Shown here piece after piece: positions 8,141 to 15,535 of a stretch of DNA of 26,610 nucleotides. The stretch is from the NCBI GenBank assembly GCA_030627085.1, contig DAOUSS010000005.1, forward strand, positions 1 to 26,610. The letters are read 5' to 3'. Each line of letters starts with the position of its first letter. Position 1 is the stretch's first letter. The notes under the pieces are model-generated. The model was not told the origin of the DNA. It did no database searches and saw only the letters and a list, made by a program, of their open reading frames with translations. The translations under genes were made by a program, and so were the position numbers. The DNA comes from Candidatus Stahliibacteriota bacterium (GTDB lineage: Bacteria; Hydrothermota; UBA3073).

Positions 8141-8431
8141 CCTGGGAGTAAGCTGCGGGCGAATACGATGCGCAAACTAAAAGTACAAGCGCAGCAGCAG
8201 CCGCAAATGAGCCGGCCAAATAAAAGCCCCATTTTTCGGCAAATTCTTTACTTGTAAAAAAAACTTAATGGGATTATATTTATTAGAAATAGTATTAGCT
8301 TAAGGGCAATGAATAATCCGGTTACAACGGAATTAAGGTGTTTTCTTGTAGTCAGATTTCAGCGCTTTATGTCAGAACCAATTTTAAATTAAATTGGATT
8401 CCATCAAAGAAAAAATCTCATAGGTTGAATA

Positions 8432-10189
8432 ATGAAAAAAATATATAAATGGGAACATTTCAAAATTTCCATTCTCGGATTTATGCTTGTCATCTGTCTG
8501 TTTGGGACATATTATTTTCACTTCATTTTAAAAACTGAAATAATCTTTACACATTTTTTCTATGTCCCGATAATCCTTTCAGCTCTTTGGTGGTCACGCA
8601 AGGGTATAGCCACAGCAGTGTTCCTTGCTCTGATGCTTCTGGCTTCACATATCATAAGCCCGCTTGAGACACCCATAAGGGCAGACATAATCCGGGCATT
8701 TATGTTTGTGGCTATCGGTGTGGTGGTTGCAACTCTGACTGAAAAGAGATGTATATTAGAGGATAAACTGTTGTCATACAGCAAGAACCTGGAGCATCAG
8801 GTAGAGGAGAGAACGAAAGAGCTGAGAGAAGCACAGGAAAAGCAGCGGGCAATATTGGAAGGCATCGCTGATGCTGTCCTTGTTCAGGATGAAAACCTTA
8901 ATATAACATGGGCAAATGAAGTTGCAGTGAACCAGTACGGAGTAGTTATCGGAAAAAGGTGCTCTGAAACATACAAACAGCAGGAAGAACCATGTGCCGA
9001 CTGCATTGTGAAAAAGACATTTGCAGATGGGATATCCAGGTCATCGGAAGAAGAAGTCGTTTTGAAAGATGGAAGCCGGGTCAATTTTATAGTCAGCTGC
9101 GCGCCGGTCAAAGATTCTGAAGGGAATTTTGTGTCTGTTGTCGAGGTATTCCACGACATCAGCGAGCGGGTGCGGGCGGAGGAGATGCTGCTGGAGTCGG
9201 AAAACAAGTACAGAACCATTTTTGAAAACACTGGAACCGCCACAGTTATCATTGAAGAAGATAGAACAATGTCCCTGGCAAATGCAGAATTTGAGAAGTT
9301 ATCTGGCTATTCCAGGAAGGAAATAGAAGGGAAGAAGAAATGGACAGAATTCGTTGTGGCAGAAGATTTGGAAAGAATGAAGGATTATCATAAACAGCGC
9401 AGGGTTGATCCGACCAACGCTCCAAGGGAATATGAGTTCCGGTTCATTGACAGAAAGGGCATCATAAAAGATATTTTACTGTCAATTGATGTAATTCCAG
9501 GGACAAAAAAGAGTGTAGCATCTCTCCGGGACATCACCGAGCGTAAGCGGGCTGAAGAAAAAATAAAGGCATCTCTGAAGGAAAAAAAAGTGCTGCTGCA
9601 GGAAATTCATCACCGGGTGAAAAACAACATGCAGATCGTATCAAGCCTGCTCCGTCTTCAATCTAGGAAGGTCGAGGACAAGAAAATGCAGGAGGTATTT
9701 AGAGAATGCCAGAACCGTATCCGCACGATGGCTTTAATACATGAGAAGCTTTACCAGTCTAAAGATTTCGCAAGAATAAACTATGCTCAATACATAGACG
9801 GGTTGACGGTTCATGTTTTTCAATCTTACAGTATCGATTCAAATATTGTCAATTTAAAGACGGATTTGGAGGAAATTTTCCTTGATCTTAATCGGGCGAT
9901 TCCATGCGGATTGATCGTCCAGGAACTCTTATCGAATTCAATAAAGCATGCTTTTCCGCAAGGGAAAAAAGGAGAAATCCGCATAAAGCTTCATTCTGAT
10001 AAAAAGGGCGTGATTACTCTTGTCGTCAGCGATAACGGCATTGGTTTCCCGAAAGATATAGATTTTCAAAAGGCCCAGTCATTAGGATTGCAGATGGTGA
10101 ATGACTTAACCAAACAGATTAGCGGAACGATAGAACTTGACCGCAAGGGCGGAACAACTTTTAAGGTTGTGTTTTCAGTTAATAAATAG
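8432..10189 (+). CDS. Membrane sensor histidine kinase, two PAS domains, HisKA_2 type
   Basis: Of 585 residues, the first 105 hold four predicted membrane helices. A coiled linker (QVEERTKELREAQEKQ) follows. PAS domain 1 (about 140-245) contains PCADC, a pair of cysteines that could bind metal or sense redox. PAS 2 spans about 255-375. The dimerisation box EIHHRVKNNMQIVSSLLRL has the phospho-acceptor at His393 or His394 and belongs to the HisKA_2 class. The HATPase has an N-box (QELLSNSIKHAF) and G-boxes (DNGIGFP and SLGLQM). HisKA_2 kinases usually signal to stand-alone or PhyR-like regulators. No response regulator is adjacent, so it is an orphan. The input signal is unknown; the four-helix sensor has only short periplasmic loops. 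Confidence 0.9.
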   Translation: MKKIYKWEHFKISILGFMLVICLFGTYYFHFILKTEIIFTHFFYVPIILSALWWSRKGIATAVFLALMLLASHIISPLETPIRADIIRAFMFVAIGVVVATLTEKRCILEDKLLSYSKNLEHQVEERTKELREAQEKQRAILEGIADAVLVQDENLNITWANEVAVNQYGVVIGKRCSETYKQQEEPCADCIVKKTFADGISRSSEEEVVLKDGSRVNFIVSCAPVKDSEGNFVSVVEVFHDISERVRAEEMLLESENKYRTIFENTGTATVIIEEDRTMSLANAEFEKLSGYSRKEIEGKKKWTEFVVAEDLERMKDYHKQRRVDPTNAPREYEFRFIDRKGIIKDILLSIDVIPGTKKSVASLRDITERKRAEEKIKASLKEKKVLLQEIHHRVKNNMQIVSSLLRLQSRKVEDKKMQEVFRECQNRIRTMALIHEKLYQSKDFARINYAQYIDGLTVHVFQSYSIDSNIVNLKTDLEEIFLDLNRAIPCGLIVQELLSNSIKHAFPQGKKGEIRIKLHSDKKGVITLVVSDNGIGFPKDIDFQKAQSLGLQMVNDLTKQISGTIELDRKGGTTFKVVFSVNK

Positions 10190-10247
10190 TCACCTCCTGC
10201 GTATGATAATCCACACAGTCGGATGCCCATCTGGCAGAATCCCTACT

Positions 10248-11564
10248 TCACTTTTTACTGTTTCTTATTTTCGCCTTTAAAGATTCCCACCACTCGATTC
10301 TCTTTTTTATATCCTTCTCCATCCCTAAATTTCCTGGCTCATAATATTTCCGGCCTTTGAGTCTTTCAGGGAAAGTCTCCATATCGCTTGTTGCCCACTC
10401 AAAATCATGTGCATATTGATAATCCTTGCCATATCCAAGTTCCTTCATCAACGAAGTCTCAGGGTTCCTTAAATGCAGAGGGACCGGCTCAAATGGACTG
10501 GTCTCTACATCTTTTAGTGCTTTTGTAAATGCCACATATGCACGATTGCTTTTTGGCGCACAGGCAAGATAGATAACCGCCTCAGCCAACGCCAATTCCC
10601 CCTCAGGGCTTCCAAGGAAATCATAAGCTTCCTTCGCATGAAGGGCAATTGCCAATGCTTGCGGATCTGCCAATCCAATATCTTCGGAAGCAAAGCGGAC
10701 GAGCCGCCGTGCAATATAGAGGGCATCTTCTCCTGCAGAAAGCATCCTTGCAAGCCAATACAGCGAAGCATTCACATCACTGTTTCTCAAGCTTTTATGA
10801 AGAGCAGAGATTAGATTAAAATGCTCCTCCCCTTTCTTATCATATAGAAGGATTCTTTTTTGCAGCGCTTCCTTGACGTCTTCTTGGGAGATCTTGCCTT
10901 TCTTGGCAAGACTTGCAGAAATCTCCAGCGTATTTAATGCACGACGAGCATCGCCGTTGGCATAATCGATTATCATCTGGAGAGCTTTATCATCAATTTG
11001 AACTCCCAAGTTTCCGAGCCCCCTTTCTTTATCGGTTAAAGCTTCGTTTATTATGCGAGTCAATGTTTCATTTGAAAGAGGGTTGAGAACAAGGACTTTC
11101 ATCCTTGATAGCAATGGTGCAATCACTTCAAATGAAGGATTTTCGGTTGTAGAACCAAACAGAATGATATCCCCTCTCTCCACATAAGGCAAAAAAGCCC
11201 CTTGCTGGGCTTTGTTGAAACGATGTATTTCATCGATGAATATCACTGTGGGTTTTTTATAAAGCCGTCTGTGGCTCTCGGATCTGGCCATCATCTGTTT
11301 AACTTCCTTGATACCAGAAAGGACAGCACTTAGAAAAATGCAGGGAAAATTGAACTGGTCAGCAAGAATCTTTCCAAGAGTTGTTTTTCCAGACCCGGGC
11401 GGTCCCCAGAAAATAATCGACACAAGTTGGTCGGCTTTTATGAGCTGGGAAAGTATTTTACCTTCTCCAATCAAATGCTCCTGGCCATAAAAATGTGCCA
11501 AATCTTTAGGCCTCATCCTTTCTGCCAAGGGAGTATAGCTGTGATTCGATGAATTATTTTTCAT
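10248..11564 (-). CDS. rarA: Replication-associated recombination protein A (AAA+ ATPase)
   Basis: The 438-residue protein is full length for RarA/MgsA. PLAERMRPKDLAHFYGQEHL is the family opening. Walker A is GPPGSGKTT at 54-62, Walker B FIDEIHRFNKAQQGAFLPYVE from 109, and sensor 1 STTENPSFEV from 138. The C-terminal half has the MgsA tetramerisation region (ARMLSAGEDALYIARRLVRFASEDIGLADP). RarA acts at stalled replication forks with SSB and RecA, unwinding or remodelling DNA ends. It is convergent with the kinase gene (58-bp gap) and divergent from the MerR gene. An extended -10 lies just upstream, giving a very short leader. Confidence 0.95.
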   Translation of the reverse strand: MKNNSSNHSYTPLAERMRPKDLAHFYGQEHLIGEGKILSQLIKADQLVSIIFWGPPGSGKTTLGKILADQFNFPCIFLSAVLSGIKEVKQMMARSESHRRLYKKPTVIFIDEIHRFNKAQQGAFLPYVERGDIILFGSTTENPSFEVIAPLLSRMKVLVLNPLSNETLTRIINEALTDKERGLGNLGVQIDDKALQMIIDYANGDARRALNTLEISASLAKKGKISQEDVKEALQKRILLYDKKGEEHFNLISALHKSLRNSDVNASLYWLARMLSAGEDALYIARRLVRFASEDIGLADPQALAIALHAKEAYDFLGSPEGELALAEAVIYLACAPKSNRAYVAFTKALKDVETSPFEPVPLHLRNPETSLMKELGYGKDYQYAHDFEWATSDMETFPERLKGRKYYEPGNLGMEKDIKKRIEWWESLKAKIRNSKK

Positions 11565-11582
11565 GTGTCAGCCATTAAAAAA

Positions 11583-11591
11583 ATTATAGCA
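11583..11591 (-). promoter_or_regulatory. Extended -10 promoter element for rarA
   Basis: Read on the minus strand, TGCTATAAT occupies 11591-11583, a perfect TG-N-TATAAT extended -10. The rarA ATG is 19 bp further on, so the transcript would have a leader of about 12 nt. No good -35 is seen, which is usual for extended -10 promoters. Confidence 0.45.
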
Positions 11592-11756
11592 GATATCACA
11601 CAAAGATATAAGCTTTTCAATATCCTTGACGTAAACCAAGATTCCATGTTAACTTTAATACGGTTTTAAAGGCATAAAGTGAGAATGAGGGTGGAAAATC
11701 CCAAAAAAACGCCTGATATATCAACTCGCTTAATTTCGCCAAAAAGACACACAAAG

Positions 11757-12107
11757 ATGGATAAGAAACCTGCTGACAAACTTATTTACCGTTTAGAGGA
11801 AGTTAGCCGTATTGCCCAACTCGATCCAAAAATAATCGAGAACTGGGAAAAGGAGTTTTATTTCCTTCATGCTGGTCGGACAGCAGCAGGCCACAAAATA
11901 TTCCGCAAAAAAGATCTTACCATCATTCTCCGGTTGAAAGAACTTATAGAAAGTCAAGGCCTTACATTAGCAGGAGCCAAGAGGCGAATAGAAGAAGAGT
12001 TCGGCTTTGCAGGGAAAGATCCTTTAAACCCTGACCAGATGAAAAAGATTCTGTTTGAAGTCCGGGAACGCCTGAAGGAAATCGCAAGCACCTTAAAAAA
12101 ACCATAA
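11757..12107 (+). CDS. MerR-family-like HTH regulator upstream of tRNA-Pro
   Basis: From this ATG the protein has 116 residues. The frame also permits GTG at 11679, but those extra 26 residues (MRMRVENPKKTPDIS) look unlike the family. KLIYRLEEVSRIAQLDPKII forms the first helix-turn-helix, and GHKIFRKKDLTIILRLKELI is the wing and helix typical of MerR. LTLAGAKRRIEEEF closes the domain, with a short C-terminal coil and no Cys-rich effector domain. The family's second helix normally reads LRYWE; here it is IENWEKEF. Similar effector-less MerR proteins sit just before a tRNA-Pro gene in several deltaproteobacteria, often behind pheT and ihfA. Target unknown. Confidence 0.75.
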   Translation: MDKKPADKLIYRLEEVSRIAQLDPKIIENWEKEFYFLHAGRTAAGHKIFRKKDLTIILRLKELIESQGLTLAGAKRRIEEEFGFAGKDPLNPDQMKKILFEVRERLKEIASTLKKP

Positions 12108-12133
12108 AATACAGCCAAAGCAAGAATTCCTTC

Positions 12134-12161
12134 TTGTTATAATCGTCGCTTTTGATATAAT
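12134..12161 (+). promoter_or_regulatory. Sigma-70 promoter of tRNA-Pro(GGG)
   Basis: TTGTTA (12134-12139) and TATAAT (12156-12161) are spaced by 16 bp. The predicted start lies about 7 nt before the mature tRNA 5' end. An inverted repeat CAAGAA-TTCC-TTCTTG just upstream overlaps the -35 and could end the MerR transcript. Confidence 0.55.
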
Positions 12162-12174
12162 AAATGTCCTTTGT

Positions 12175-12251
12175 CGGGACGTGGCGCAGCCTGGTAGCGC
12201 ACACGCTTGGGGTGCGTGGGGTCGGCGGTTCAAATCCGCCCGTCCCGACCA
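12175..12251 (+). tRNA. tRNA-Pro (anticodon GGG), CCA encoded
   Basis: Full cloverleaf: acceptor CGGGACG with CGTCCCG, D-stem GCGC/GCGC, anticodon stem CACGC/GCGTG around TTGGGGT (anticodon 12209-12211), T-stem GGCGG/CCGCC with loop TTCAAAT. A73 is followed by an encoded CCA. The C1-G72 pair and GGG anticodon identify proline. It marks the left edge of the minus-strand accessory block, and a second tRNA-Pro lies at 19647-19719. The 67-codon frame across it is not a gene. Confidence 0.97.
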
Positions 12252-12380
12252 GATAAAACCTTACTGTTTAATAATATTTTATATGGTCGCTATTATTAAA
12301 CCTTGCGTGAACCTATTTCGACTCCTCTCTTTGCTGCCGTTTCACCTGTTTTTCTTACTTAAGACCTGCCCTCAATATTA

Positions 12381-12731
12381 CTAAATCTTTATTTTCTCGG
12401 CGAATCCACCAAGCAAGGGCATCTTCCAATATTTGCCACTTAAAGCCTGAACCATTCCTATTATTGCCATAACCCCACAAAAAATGTACCCCAAAGGCCA
12501 GATCACAAACCAGCCAATATAAGGTATGGAGCCGAGTATAGAGACAATTATCTCTAATACGAAGAGTACTAATCCCTGTTTACCGTGAAATACCGCAAAG
12601 TCATTATCCTTTTTTGCAAGAATGGGCACAAGAAACAGAATACCCCAGTACCCAAAAAATGCATATATCTTTCCCTCCTCAATTATCTCCTGTGTTGACG
12701 AGGATATCTCTGTCTTTTTTTCTTCGTCCAT
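12381..12731 (-). CDS. DUF4870 small membrane protein
   Basis: The 116-residue protein has an acidic N-terminus and three to four hydrophobic segments. The motif EGKIYAFFGYWGILFLVPILA, then DNDFAVFHGKQGLVLFVLEI, then GWFVIWPLGYIFCGVMAIIGMVQAL is typical of DUF4870 (distantly Tic20-like). The function of this family is unknown; it sits in the cytoplasmic membrane. A strong AGGAGGTG site precedes the ATG by 4 nt. It follows the coiled-coil gene by 35 bp and is probably co-transcribed with it. DUF4870 proteins are frequent in accessory regions. Confidence 0.85.
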   Translation of the reverse strand: MDEEKKTEISSSTQEIIEEGKIYAFFGYWGILFLVPILAKKDNDFAVFHGKQGLVLFVLEIIVSILGSIPYIGWFVIWPLGYIFCGVMAIIGMVQALSGKYWKMPLLGGFAEKIKI

Positions 12732-12766
12732 ATTACACCTCCTGGTATAATTTTAGTTACACTCGA

Positions 12767-13282
12767 TTATTTACCCTTTTTTAACTCTTCAACGCGTTGG
12801 CTTACCCGCTCCATAACTTTTGTATAACGCTCGATATCTTCTGCAAGTTGTTCTGTGTAGTCGTTGTATGCATCTTCTGTGACTCCAAATTTCTTGTATA
12901 GTTTTTCCATCTCATCGTTAAATTCTGCCAAGAACTTTTCAGCAGTAGCGGGATCTGTATGCACTTTTTTACCGTATTTTTTACTGTACTTATCGGGCAA
13001 ATAAATCTGATGTGCCATAATCTCTACATATATGTCATCATTCATCTTGCCCATAGATACCTCTTTGGCTGGTGCTTCTGCTTCTTCTGTAGTCACTTCT
13101 GCCTCTTCAGGTGACACTTTCTCTTCCGCTTCTTTAGCTTTTTCTTCAACGCTCTCTATAGCCTTTTCAGCAATCCTGATAACTCCTTCCCCGGTGATTG
13201 CTTTTTTAGCTAACCTTATGCCAATCACTACTATAACCACAATCACTACAAGGATTATTAGCCTTATCCATAGTTTTTTCAT
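12767..13282 (-). CDS. Single-pass membrane protein with Glu-rich coiled-coil region, unknown
   Basis: I place the start at 13282, because AAAGGAG lies 7 nt before that ATG and the 14 codons further upstream lack a site. The 171-residue product begins MKKLWIRLII and then a Val/Ile-only membrane helix (about 6-24). A charged linker rich in Glu/Ala follows (about 40-85). A folded-looking C-terminal part contains IYVEIMAHQIYLPDKYSKKY and ends in helix (DIERYTKVMERVSQRVEELK). I recognise no family. The topology suggests a membrane anchor with an exported or cytosolic helical domain. The start overlaps the stop of a 39-codon ORF by ATGA, which suggests coupled translation. Confidence 0.7.
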   Translation of the reverse strand: MKKLWIRLIILVVIVVIVVIGIRLAKKAITGEGVIRIAEKAIESVEEKAKEAEEKVSPEEAEVTTEEAEAPAKEVSMGKMNDDIYVEIMAHQIYLPDKYSKKYGKKVHTDPATAEKFLAEFNDEMEKLYKKFGVTEDAYNDYTEQLAEDIERYTKVMERVSQRVEELKKGK

Positions 13283-13398
13283 TTTTTTCTCCTTTTGGGT
13301 GGTTTTGTTTGGTGTCTTTTCCAATCAAACCCCACAAGTTTATCCCACCCATAATGAATCGCAGGACCTGATTGGCTTCCTATCACTTCTCTATACAT
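13279..13398 (-). CDS. 39-aa small ORF overlapping the next gene (ATGA)
   Basis: It starts directly after AAGGAGGTG, a near-perfect complement of the 16S anti-Shine-Dalgarno, although only 2 nt separate GGAGG from the ATG. The product runs MYREVIGSQSGPAIHYGWDK and ends in a basic tail (KRHQTKPPKRRKK). Its TGA overlaps the ATG of the 171-aa membrane protein in the ATGA form, the usual sign of translational coupling. No family is recognised. Either a real small basic protein or a coupling leader; the short spacing lowers confidence. Confidence 0.4.
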   Translation of the reverse strand: MYREVIGSQSGPAIHYGWDKLVGFDWKRHQTKPPKRRKK

Positions 13399-13427
13399 CA
13401 CCTCCTTTTTTTCCCCTTTGCCGCTGT

Positions 13428-13483
13428 TTCGCCTAACTCATTCATATCAGAACCGTTGTTCTGATATGCTTCCCATAGGCGAA
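13428..13483 (-). repeat. Nested-stem palindrome, copy 1 (attC-like)
   Basis: CATATCAGAAC (13443-13453) and GTTCTGATATG (13458-13468) form a perfect 11-bp stem with a 4-nt loop. An outer stem, TTCGCCTA (13428-13435) with TAGGCGAA (13476-13483), closes it across two 7-nt unpaired strips. Read on the minus strand the element ends in GTTAGGC, which fits the integron core box GTTRRRY, but its partner box is GCCTATG instead of GCCTAAC. The 53 bp 13436-13488 recur at 14635-14687. It lies between the DUF6544-like gene and the small ORF. Confidence 0.65.
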
Positions 13484-13607
13484 TCATTTTGCTCTCCCTG
13501 CTAATTTTAACCCTTTTCATTTGTTTATACTTTATTAAAATCTCACAAAAAAATACATCTAAAATAAATTCGAAATTTATTTTTATCCACAGGTCAGGTT
13601 CAAATAT

Positions 13608-14255
13608 TCAATTTATTATCTTATTATAATGTATTTCCGAAATTTCCAGATTAAGCCAGGTAAAATCACCTTCTTTTAATTTCCAGGTTACTGCTGCCTT
13701 TGCTGGAATTCTCACTCCTTCATATCCTTTAAACCCGTTTGGTTCAATCTGAATAAACCAGTCTTCCAAGGTGGCACCACCTTTACGGTCGTAGTACCTT
13801 TTAGCCTCAAAACTTACCACATCACCATTTTCATCAAACTTATAAAAACCTGAAGCTGTAATTCCTCCATAGGTCATCGTGGCTTTAGCTGTTGTTGAAT
13901 CTACTTGCTCCCATTGAACATAATTGTTCAAAGCCGCTGATGGGAACCAAACAATTTCTGAAAGATAGCGTACCATTGTACCCTGGTCAATTTCTTTTCC
14001 TTTGGCATCCACGACTGGTATGAGCGAAAGTATTACAACAGGAGTGGCAATGATCCACCACCAATCTTTGTTTAATAAGAAAACAATTAGTAATGTGATG
14101 AACAATAAAGCAGATAACAGCCATAGCAGACCTGTTGGTTTAGAAATGTTTTGAGTAAGTTGATTTATCTCAGCCAGCTTAAATGCTTTAATAAAACCCA
14201 TTAAATGAATAAGTCCGTGAACAATTACGATGAATGCAAAGATTATTCTTATCAT
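13608..14255 (-). CDS. DUF6544-like membrane-anchored protein
   Basis: The 215-residue protein has three N-terminal hydrophobic helices (IIFAFIVIVHGLIHLMGF, LLWLLSALLFITLLIVFLL and WWWIIATPVVILSLI). A soluble domain follows with MVRYLSEIVWFPSAAL, TTAKATMTYGGITASGFYKF and GYEGVRIPAKAAVTWKL. These match my recollection of the DUF6544 pattern (RYL-x-E-x-VWFP-x-AL, then a beta-rich half). Molecular function is unknown; the C-terminal half would be an extracytoplasmic or cytosolic lipocalin-like beta domain. The ribosome binding site is weak (GAGAG). It lies alone between two palindromes (13428-13483 and 14296-14371), as a cassette gene would. Confidence 0.6.
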   Translation of the reverse strand: MIRIIFAFIVIVHGLIHLMGFIKAFKLAEINQLTQNISKPTGLLWLLSALLFITLLIVFLLNKDWWWIIATPVVILSLIPVVDAKGKEIDQGTMVRYLSEIVWFPSAALNNYVQWEQVDSTTAKATMTYGGITASGFYKFDENGDVVSFEAKRYYDRKGGATLEDWFIQIEPNGFKGYEGVRIPAKAAVTWKLKEGDFTWLNLEISEIHYNKIIN

Positions 14256-14295
14256 AATTAACTCTCTTTTATGTAAAACGTTTTTTTACGGGTTA

Positions 14296-14371
14296 CACAT
14301 AATGTTTTCGGTCTTTGTGAAGTGCGAAGCATTGGGGTGAACGCAGTGAGCTGCAAAGCTCGTGTTATGTG
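14296..14371. repeat. attC-like imperfect palindrome
   Basis: The 76-nt element has outer arms CACATAA (14296-14302) and TTATGTG (14365-14371) and inner arms CTTTG (14313-14317) and CAAAG (14354-14358). Short extra pairing (TGCG/CGCA) lies in the middle. On the plus strand the right arm carries GTTATGT, one base off the relaxed integron core; the left arm has TAATG where TAAC would be expected. Length and layout fit attC sites. It fills the gap between the zinc-ribbon gene and the DUF6544-like gene. Confidence 0.5.
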
Positions 14372-14387
14372 CTGTGCTACTTAATAT

Positions 14388-14576
14388 CTAAGCCATACGG
14401 CTCTGTCCTACCCCGAGCACTTTTGAACAGTATGGACAAAAATAGACTACATTCTTACCTGTCAAGAGACCCAATCCCTTTGTTTTAATGTAAACCTCTT
14501 CCAATTCCTTCTCACAAAATGGACATATTGGTGCAATGTCTTCTTTTGTTGTGACTTTAAAATCAATTTTGTTCAT
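14388..14576 (-). CDS. Small zinc-ribbon protein
   Basis: The 62-residue protein has CPFC at about 18-21 and CPYC at about 47-50, with 25 residues between them, a clear four-Cys zinc ribbon. Between them is a short beta region (LEEVYIKTKGLGLLTGKNVV). A strong GGGGAGGTG precedes the ATG. Similar short ribbons are widespread and uncharacterised; a nucleic-acid or protein-binding role is an inference. A 16-codon frame (14576-14626) ends in TAATG at this start and could couple translation, but has no site of its own. Confidence 0.7.
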   Translation of the reverse strand: MNKIDFKVTTKEDIAPICPFCEKELEEVYIKTKGLGLLTGKNVVYFCPYCSKVLGVGQSRMA

Positions 14577-14634
14577 TATTCACCTCCCCTTTCATTTATG
14601 TTTGAAGTTTTCAATCTGAATGGCATGACGATTG

Positions 14635-14687
14635 ACTCATTCATATTAGAACCTTTGTTCTGATATACTTCCCATAGCCGAATCATT
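14635..14687 (-). repeat. Nested-stem palindrome, copy 2
   Basis: It matches 13436-13488 at 49 of 53 positions. The inner stem is kept (CATATTAGAAC with GTTCTGATATA), with one G-T wobble and the end pair lost. The outer CGCCTA/TAGGCG arm of copy 1 is missing because the match stops exactly after GAGT (minus-strand reading). It lies between the Ogg-type glycosylase gene and the zinc-ribbon gene. The sharp end of identity suggests a recombination joint. Confidence 0.6.
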
Positions 14688-14755
14688 AATTATTTCCTCT
14701 TCTCAAAATTATTCATATTTAAATTATCTAACGGGCTTTTTATCTTTTACCTTCT

Positions 14756-15412
14756 TTATTTAAATATTTCTCCTGTTTCTTTATACCACAACACCAAATC
14801 CAAATGGCTCATGGGTATACTAATCTTTTCTGCAAATTCACGCATCTTTCTCTCTATTTCAAAATATCCCTCTCTTAGAAGAGCGCCTGGGATTTTATCT
14901 ATTAATCCAAGGGAGTTCAAGTTTTTCAATATATGCCTGTCAAGAATTGCAAGATTCTCTCCTAATCCGATATTTCGCAGGAAATGACTTGCCTCTTTAT
15001 ATCCGATACCTTTTACATTCTTAACCAACCATTCTCTTGCAGCACAAACATCGTTAAACTGGCCTATTCGGGATTTGATAGCTATTTTGCCGTCAACTGA
15101 GAACTGTCTTCTTGCTTCAACAATATATTCAGCTTTTTTATACTTAAATCGTACTCCATTCAATTCCTTGGTAATCTGATTTTTATCCCCTCTCAATAAT
15201 AGTTCTTTGTTCACAAGATTCTCAACCGCAGCCCAACATAATCTTGCCTTGGACTGGGGAGTTAATATGCAAAACACAAGCTCAGAAAAAATTCTCTCTT
15301 CACTTCCATCCCTCAGCAACAATTTAAATTCATTCAATCTTAAAGTAATTTCCCCCTTAATCTTTTCATAAATCTTGTATATTTCCTCATGCGCACATAT
15401 CCTTTCTTCCAT
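14756..15412 (-). CDS. ogg: Ogg2-type 8-oxoguanine DNA glycosylase/AP lyase
   Basis: I choose the ATG at 15412 because GGAG lies 6 nt upstream of it. The longer frame starts at TTG within a structured repeat. The 218-residue protein fits the Ogg2 family known from archaea and some bacteria. FSELVFCILTPQSKARLCW is the N-terminal helical part. The helix-hairpin-helix VKNVKGIGYKEASHFLRNIG provides the catalytic Lys of KEASHFLR, and LAILDRHILKNLNSLG supplies the catalytic Asp. SHLDLVLWYKETGEIFK is the expected C-terminus. The enzyme excises oxidised guanine from DNA. Its archaeal-like type, and its place alone between two palindromes, fit acquisition by transfer, which is an inference. Confidence 0.88.
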   Translation of the reverse strand: MEERICAHEEIYKIYEKIKGEITLRLNEFKLLLRDGSEERIFSELVFCILTPQSKARLCWAAVENLVNKELLLRGDKNQITKELNGVRFKYKKAEYIVEARRQFSVDGKIAIKSRIGQFNDVCAAREWLVKNVKGIGYKEASHFLRNIGLGENLAILDRHILKNLNSLGLIDKIPGALLREGYFEIERKMREFAEKISIPMSHLDLVLWYKETGEIFK

Positions 15413-15476
15413 ATTCCTCTCCATTGAATTATGATCAATTTCGCTTAAGGTCTTCTGGACAAACAAAGTTGCTGAG

Positions 15477-15525
15477 CCAACGGCGAGGCAATTTGGCCGA
15501 AGTGAAGTCGGGTATCCGCTGTTAG
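15477..15525. repeat. attC-like palindrome between flavin reductase and ogg
   Basis: CCAACGGCG (15477-15485) pairs with CGCTGTTAG (15517-15525) over nine positions with one wobble and one mismatch. The interior holds CCGA/TCGG and GGC/GCC short stems. In minus-strand reading the ends are GACTAAC and GTTGGCT, near the integron boxes RYYYAAC and GTTRRRY. It begins 11 bp after the flavin reductase stop. Confidence 0.45.
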
Positions 15526-15535
15526 TCGATGTGGA

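Noticed and set aside
8044..8232. 62-codon minus-strand ORF with Cys-rich start (CGCCCACTF)
   Set aside because: Only its last third is shared with the other repeat copy, where translation would start at the internal ATG. The Cys-rich part lies in a frame whose neighbour looks more like a signal peptide, so neither is trusted.
11601..11660. TTGAC at 11626 as promoter for the MerR-like gene
   Set aside because: No -10 hexamer is found at 16-18 bp spacing; the nearest candidate is 22 bp away.
12181..12384. 67-codon ORF starting within tRNA-Pro(GGG)
   Set aside because: It overlaps a complete tRNA cloverleaf and has no ribosome site or homology signal.
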